From positions 2,666,001-2,730,000 of the forward strand of contig CBDATO010000001.1 of the NCBI GenBank assembly GCA_965199805.1: DNA of 64,000 nucleotides, given 5' to 3'. Shown here in pieces: positions 61,340 through 64,000 of the stretch; positions within the stretch are counted from its first letter, which is position 1; each line of letters opens with the position of its first letter. A program made the position numbers and the translations under genes. The notes beneath the pieces are model-generated. The model was not told where the DNA came from, did not search any database, and saw only the letters and a list, made by a program, of their open reading frames with translations. Source of the DNA: DATAZK01 sp965199805. Its GTDB lineage: Bacteria; Actinomycetota; Actinomycetes; Frankiales; Frankiaceae.

Positions 61340-62791
61340 TCAGAACGGGCAGTCATCAGTGTTCGGCGTATTGCTGGGCGTTTCCCAGGGAGGGATGTTC
61401 GTCGTCCAGCGCTCGAACGGCGCGGGTTCGTGCGGTCGGGGTTCGTGCGGCTCGGGGTCAGGTGGCGCGGGCTCACGTGGAATGTCGAAGTCCGAGTCGT
61501 CCGGTGGCCGGTAGTCGTACTGGGCGACGGGATACTGCCGTCCTAATGGGCTGATCCAGACGGGTGGTTCCGTATCGCTCGTCTGCAGTGTCCAACCGGT
61601 CTCGTGCTTGATCCGGTGGTGCTTGGGACACAGCGGATGCAGGTTGTGCCGGCTCGTCCCGCCGCCGCCTCCGTCGGGCCGGTGCGGGACGGCGTGGTCG
61701 AGGTCGCAGGTCTCGGCGCGGCGGTTGCAGAACGGGAAGATGCAGGTCCGGTCACGGGCCCGCACATAGCGGGCGAGTGCCGCTGAGGGCCGGTAGGTGC
61801 GCCGGCCGAGGTCGAGCAGACCACCCGTCAGAGGGTCGTGCAGCAGTCGCCGCCAGGCACCGTCCATCGCGAGATCTCTTGCCACGGACGCGGGGAGCGG
61901 GCCATGACCGGCCAGCTCAGCGGGGCGGTCCTGCAGCCCCAGCAGGGTCGGCAGATCCATGGTGACGTTGACGGTCACCTTGTACGGCCGGTCATCCAGG
62001 TCCGACAGGGTGCCGGTCGTGACCAGGCCCAGCAGCGCAGCCACGCGGAGCTGGCCCGCCGACCGTGGAGTTTCAGACCCCTTCTCGATGGCGCCGAGCT
62101 TGCGTGCGGCGTCCTGAATGGTGGCGTAGATCGCCAGCACGTCCGCGGCGTCACCGACCACCCGCAGCTCGGCTTGGCCGTCGTCGCGGCGGAAGTAGTC
62201 CACGTCGTGCTGGGTCCGGGCGGTCCCCGCGTTCTTACGGGTGCGGTCGGGCGTGATCAACGCCAGCGCTCTGCGTAGTGAGGCGCGGAGCTGGGTCATC
62301 GACTGTTTGTGCGCCCGGGGCAGCACCCGCCGGGCGACCCACACCGCCTGCTCGTCGGTCAGACCGGAGGTGACGTCACAGATGGCGAGCGCCTGCCAGT
62401 AGTTGATGTCGCCCGACCGCAACGCCTCGGCGATCATGGACAGCCGGCCGGACAGCGCCTCGGCGACCATGATCCGGTTCTCTGTAGCCGAGTCCGACAG
62501 CCGGACCGCTGCCGCGACCTCACACCGCACCGCCCGTTCCGCTAGGTCCCGCTCATCAGCGGTGCGGTGATTCTCGACGGACCGCACCGCCCTCGCGGTT
62601 GCCGCCACAGCCGCGCAACTGCACGAGGCGATATAGGCGGCTTGGCGCTCCCACGCCACCAACAGATCGGCTACGCCCGACGGTTTCAGTTGATCGATAC
62701 GGACTTGGTCCAGGGCCGTGATCGCCTCCGGACCCGGCGGCGCGATCAACGCCGCCGCGACCACCCCGGAGGGGGAAAGTAAGTCGAACAT
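61340..62791 (-). CDS. DUF222/HNH endonuclease (13E12-type)
   Basis: The 483-residue protein has an N-terminal DUF222 helical region (about 10-330) and a C-terminal HNH motif: RDRTCIFPFCNRRAETCDLD, HAVPHRPDGGG, and NLHPLCPKHHRIKHETGW with metal-binding Cys/His. The Pro-rich tail is disordered. This is the actinobacterial family that includes the mycobacterial REP13E12 proteins, whose genes are SOS-regulated. ATG 62791 lies inside a perfect LexA-box consensus, which favours this start. Confidence 0.93.
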   Translation of the reverse strand: MFDLLSPSGVVAAALIAPPGPEAITALDQVRIDQLKPSGVADLLVAWERQAAYIASCSCAAVAATARAVRSVENHRTADERDLAERAVRCEVAAAVRLSDSATENRIMVAEALSGRLSMIAEALRSGDINYWQALAICDVTSGLTDEQAVWVARRVLPRAHKQSMTQLRASLRRALALITPDRTRKNAGTARTQHDVDYFRRDDGQAELRVVGDAADVLAIYATIQDAARKLGAIEKGSETPRSAGQLRVAALLGLVTTGTLSDLDDRPYKVTVNVTMDLPTLLGLQDRPAELAGHGPLPASVARDLAMDGAWRRLLHDPLTGGLLDLGRRTYRPSAALARYVRARDRTCIFPFCNRRAETCDLDHAVPHRPDGGGGGTSRHNLHPLCPKHHRIKHETGWTLQTSDTEPPVWISPLGRQYPVAQYDYRPPDDSDFDIPREPAPPDPEPHEPRPHEPAPFERWTTNIPPWETPSNTPNTDDCPF

Positions 62792-62799
62792 GCGTTCGA
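62784..62799. promoter_or_regulatory. LexA (SOS) box overlapping the HNH start codon
   Basis: TCGAACATGCGTTCGA matches TCGAAC-N4-GTTCGA exactly, the mycobacterial/Gram-positive LexA operator. On the coding strand it reads TCGAACGCATGTTCGA with the ATG start in its centre. LexA bound here would block transcription initiation or elongation until DNA damage. Confidence 0.85.
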
Positions 62800-62842
62800 C
62801 TCTAATCCCGGAAACCGGGCCTGACCAGGCCCAAAAGCCACC

Positions 62843-62851
62843 TGTGGACAA
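62843..62851 (-). promoter_or_regulatory. Isolated DnaA-box-like 9-mer
   Basis: TGTGGACAA is the reverse of TTGTCCACA, the high-GC actinobacterial DnaA-box consensus. It is single, in the 113-bp divergent spacer of the HNH and copC genes, so it is not an origin. Confidence 0.3.
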
Positions 62852-62904
62852 CTTTGCTCCGTCCGGTCGGGAACTTTTCGCCCCCTCCCGAGCACTGTGA
62901 AGAC

Positions 62905-63558
62905 ATGGCTCTGCTCCTGCGGTCGGTGATGCGCCGCCTGGTCGTCGTGACGGCGGCTGCGGCGGCTGTCGTCCTGGTCGCAGCGCCCGCTGCCCAGGCC
63001 CACGACTCCCTGCTGGCCAGCACCCCGACCGCGGGGGAGGGACTCACGACGCTGCCGGCTGAGGTCCGCCTGACGTTCGGCGCGGAGCCGAGGGCGCAGT
63101 TCGCGGCCGTGCAGGTGACCGGCCCGGACGGCCGGCGCTACGACGCCGGGGCCCCGACCGTCGACGAGGTGACCCTGGTCCAGCCGTTGGCGACCGGCGG
63201 TCCGGCGGGCGCGTACACGGTGGACTGGCGGGTCGTCTCCGGCGACGGCCACGCCATCTCGGGACAGTTCGGCTTCCTCACGACGCAGGGCAGTGCCACC
63301 GCCACCCCGACACCCGCGGCGACCCCGACGGCATCGACACCCCCACCGACGACCGCGCCCGCACCCGCGGCGGCCGGCTCACCGGCGCTGGTCACGGTGG
63401 CCGATGACGAGGTCCGCGACACCGGCGGGCACACCGATGTGGTCATCGGGATCGTCGTGGCGGTGATCGTCGTCATCGGCGGTGTCGTGGGTGTCACCCT
63501 GCGCCGGAGGCGCTCGACCGGGCACGAACGCCCGCGGCGAGAGACCATGGGCCGGTGA
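62905..63558 (+). CDS. copC: CopC domain copper-binding protein
   Basis: The 217-residue protein has a Sec signal peptide (about 1-32, cleavage near AQA-HDS), a CopC beta-barrel with N-terminal His of the copper site (HDSLLASTPTAGE) and DGHAISGQFGF, a Thr/Pro linker, and a C-terminal TM helix (GIVVAVIVVIGGVVGVTL) with a basic tail. It binds Cu(II) outside the membrane. Its TGA overlaps the GTG of the next gene, a CopD-like membrane protein, forming the copCD pair. Confidence 0.9.
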   Translation: MALLLRSVMRRLVVVTAAAAAVVLVAAPAAQAHDSLLASTPTAGEGLTTLPAEVRLTFGAEPRAQFAAVQVTGPDGRRYDAGAPTVDEVTLVQPLATGGPAGAYTVDWRVVSGDGHAISGQFGFLTTQGSATATPTPAATPTASTPPPTTAPAPAAAGSPALVTVADDEVRDTGGHTDVVIGIVVAVIVVIGGVVGVTLRRRRSTGHERPRRETMGR

Positions 63559-64000
63559 CGCAAGCTCCCACCGACGTGAGCGCGGCGCCGCAGACCGATC
63601 TGCCGGCCCCGCTGGAGCCGGCGCGCATCGGGGCTCCGGGCCGTCTGCTCGTCGCGACCCTCGTCGTCGGCGTCCTCACGTTGGTCGCCGCCGCCACCTT
63701 CGGCCACGGCATCGAGAGCAAGCCCACGGGCGGCCTGCCGTGGGCCGGGTCGGGCACCGCCTGGGCGCTGCCGATCGCGCGGTTCTTCCACGACGCGGCG
63801 GCGGTCGTCACCATCGGCTTCCTGCTGCTCGCCGTCGGCCTGCTGCCCGACCGCAAGGGCACCGTCGGTCCTGCCGCCCGGGCCGCGCTCAAGGTGGCCC
63901 GCGCGGCTGCCGGCGCGTGGTTCGTCGCTGTCGTCGTCGAGGCGATGCTCTCGCTGTCCCAGGAGGCGGGCGCCCCCCTGGGCGACGTCCTGCACTGGAA
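63555..64000 (+). CDS. copD: CopD-like copper transport membrane protein (partial, cut by window end)
   Basis: The first 148 residues, from GTG 63555, have a disordered N-terminus, a TM helix (RLLVATLVVGVLTLVAAATF, about 37-56), a loop with Trp/Pro, a His-containing helix (ARFFHDAAAVVTIGFLLL) and a further TM segment (AGAWFVAVVVEAMLSLS). This matches the start of actinobacterial CopD/cytochrome c oxidase assembly fusion proteins. The 4-bp overlap with copC supports co-function in copper uptake or cuproenzyme supply. The 3' end lies outside. Confidence 0.85.
   Translation, partial: MTQAPTDVSAAPQTDLPAPLEPARIGAPGRLLVATLVVGVLTLVAAATFGHGIESKPTGGLPWAGSGTAWALPIARFFHDAAAVVTIGFLLLAVGLLPDRKGTVGPAARAALKVARAAAGAWFVAVVVEAMLSLSQEAGAPLGDVLHW

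Overview
The window is about 70% GC chromosomal DNA packed with short-spaced, often 4-bp-overlapping genes (GTGA/ATGA junctions), many GTG starts, TANNNT -10 boxes sitting 6-7 nt before start codons, and families typical of Actinomycetota (SigE-type ECF sigma factor, GAF-ANTAR protein, DUF222/HNH endonuclease with a LexA box, DUF4232, DUF3618, DUF6328, LpqI-like lipoprotein). It reads as a core-chromosome segment of a high-GC actinobacterium; genus cannot be assigned from the sequence. No prophage, insertion sequence, CRISPR array, rRNA or ordinary tRNA was seen.

Layout. 0-9 kb: end of an ABC exporter operon, then the conserved actinobacterial block prfB - (small zinc-ribbon membrane protein) - ftsE - ftsX - smpB, followed by small membrane genes, an epoxide hydrolase and the ssrA tmRNA gene with a strong terminator. 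smpB and ssrA together encode the trans-translation ribosome rescue system. 9-26 kb: accessory metabolism (SDR, quinone oxidoreductase, zinc alcohol dehydrogenase, cytosine-deaminase-like amidohydrolase, isopenicillin-N-synthase-like dioxygenase, alpha/beta hydrolases, enoyl-CoA hydratase, luciferase-like monooxygenase and an amine-dehydrogenase-like protein) mixed with regulation (an ECF sigma/anti-sigma pair and a GAF-ANTAR protein) and a TerB-like/Coq4-like protein. 26-30 kb: a sensor kinase with a cyclic-nucleotide-binding domain next to a response regulator fused to a thioredoxin-reductase-like flavoprotein that lacks its redox cysteines, then lon. 32-42 kb: DoxX, a GDSL lipoprotein, SDR + MFS transporter, NADPH-FMN reductase, an LpqI-like beta-N-acetylglucosaminidase, an FMN-dependent alpha-hydroxyacid oxidase and a DUF72 gene remnant. 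42-45 kb: a three-gene envelope module (amphipathic helical protein, Holin-X, DUF3618) convergent with a BrkB-like membrane protein. 45-50 kb: further SDRs and a Baeyer-Villiger-like monooxygenase. 50-55 kb: trypsin-like lipoprotein, hemerythrin, and a telA - unknown - terD cluster. 55-60 kb: meaB-mutB-mutA for methylmalonyl-CoA/succinyl-CoA interconversion. 60-64 kb: a disrupted parallel beta-helix lipoprotein, an SOS-type HNH endonuclease, and copC-copD.

How it fits together: translation quality control (RF2, SmpB, tmRNA, Lon) and cell division (FtsEX) form the housekeeping backbone; the remainder looks like a soil-type catabolic repertoire (oxidations, beta-oxidation-like steps, odd-chain/propionyl flux into methylmalonyl-CoA) with layered stress sensing. 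Three genes carry apparent frameshifts beside short G or C runs (small membrane gene at 6.4 kb, terD-like at 51.9 kb, beta-helix at 60.4-60.9 kb), which should be resolved against raw reads before they are called pseudogenes.
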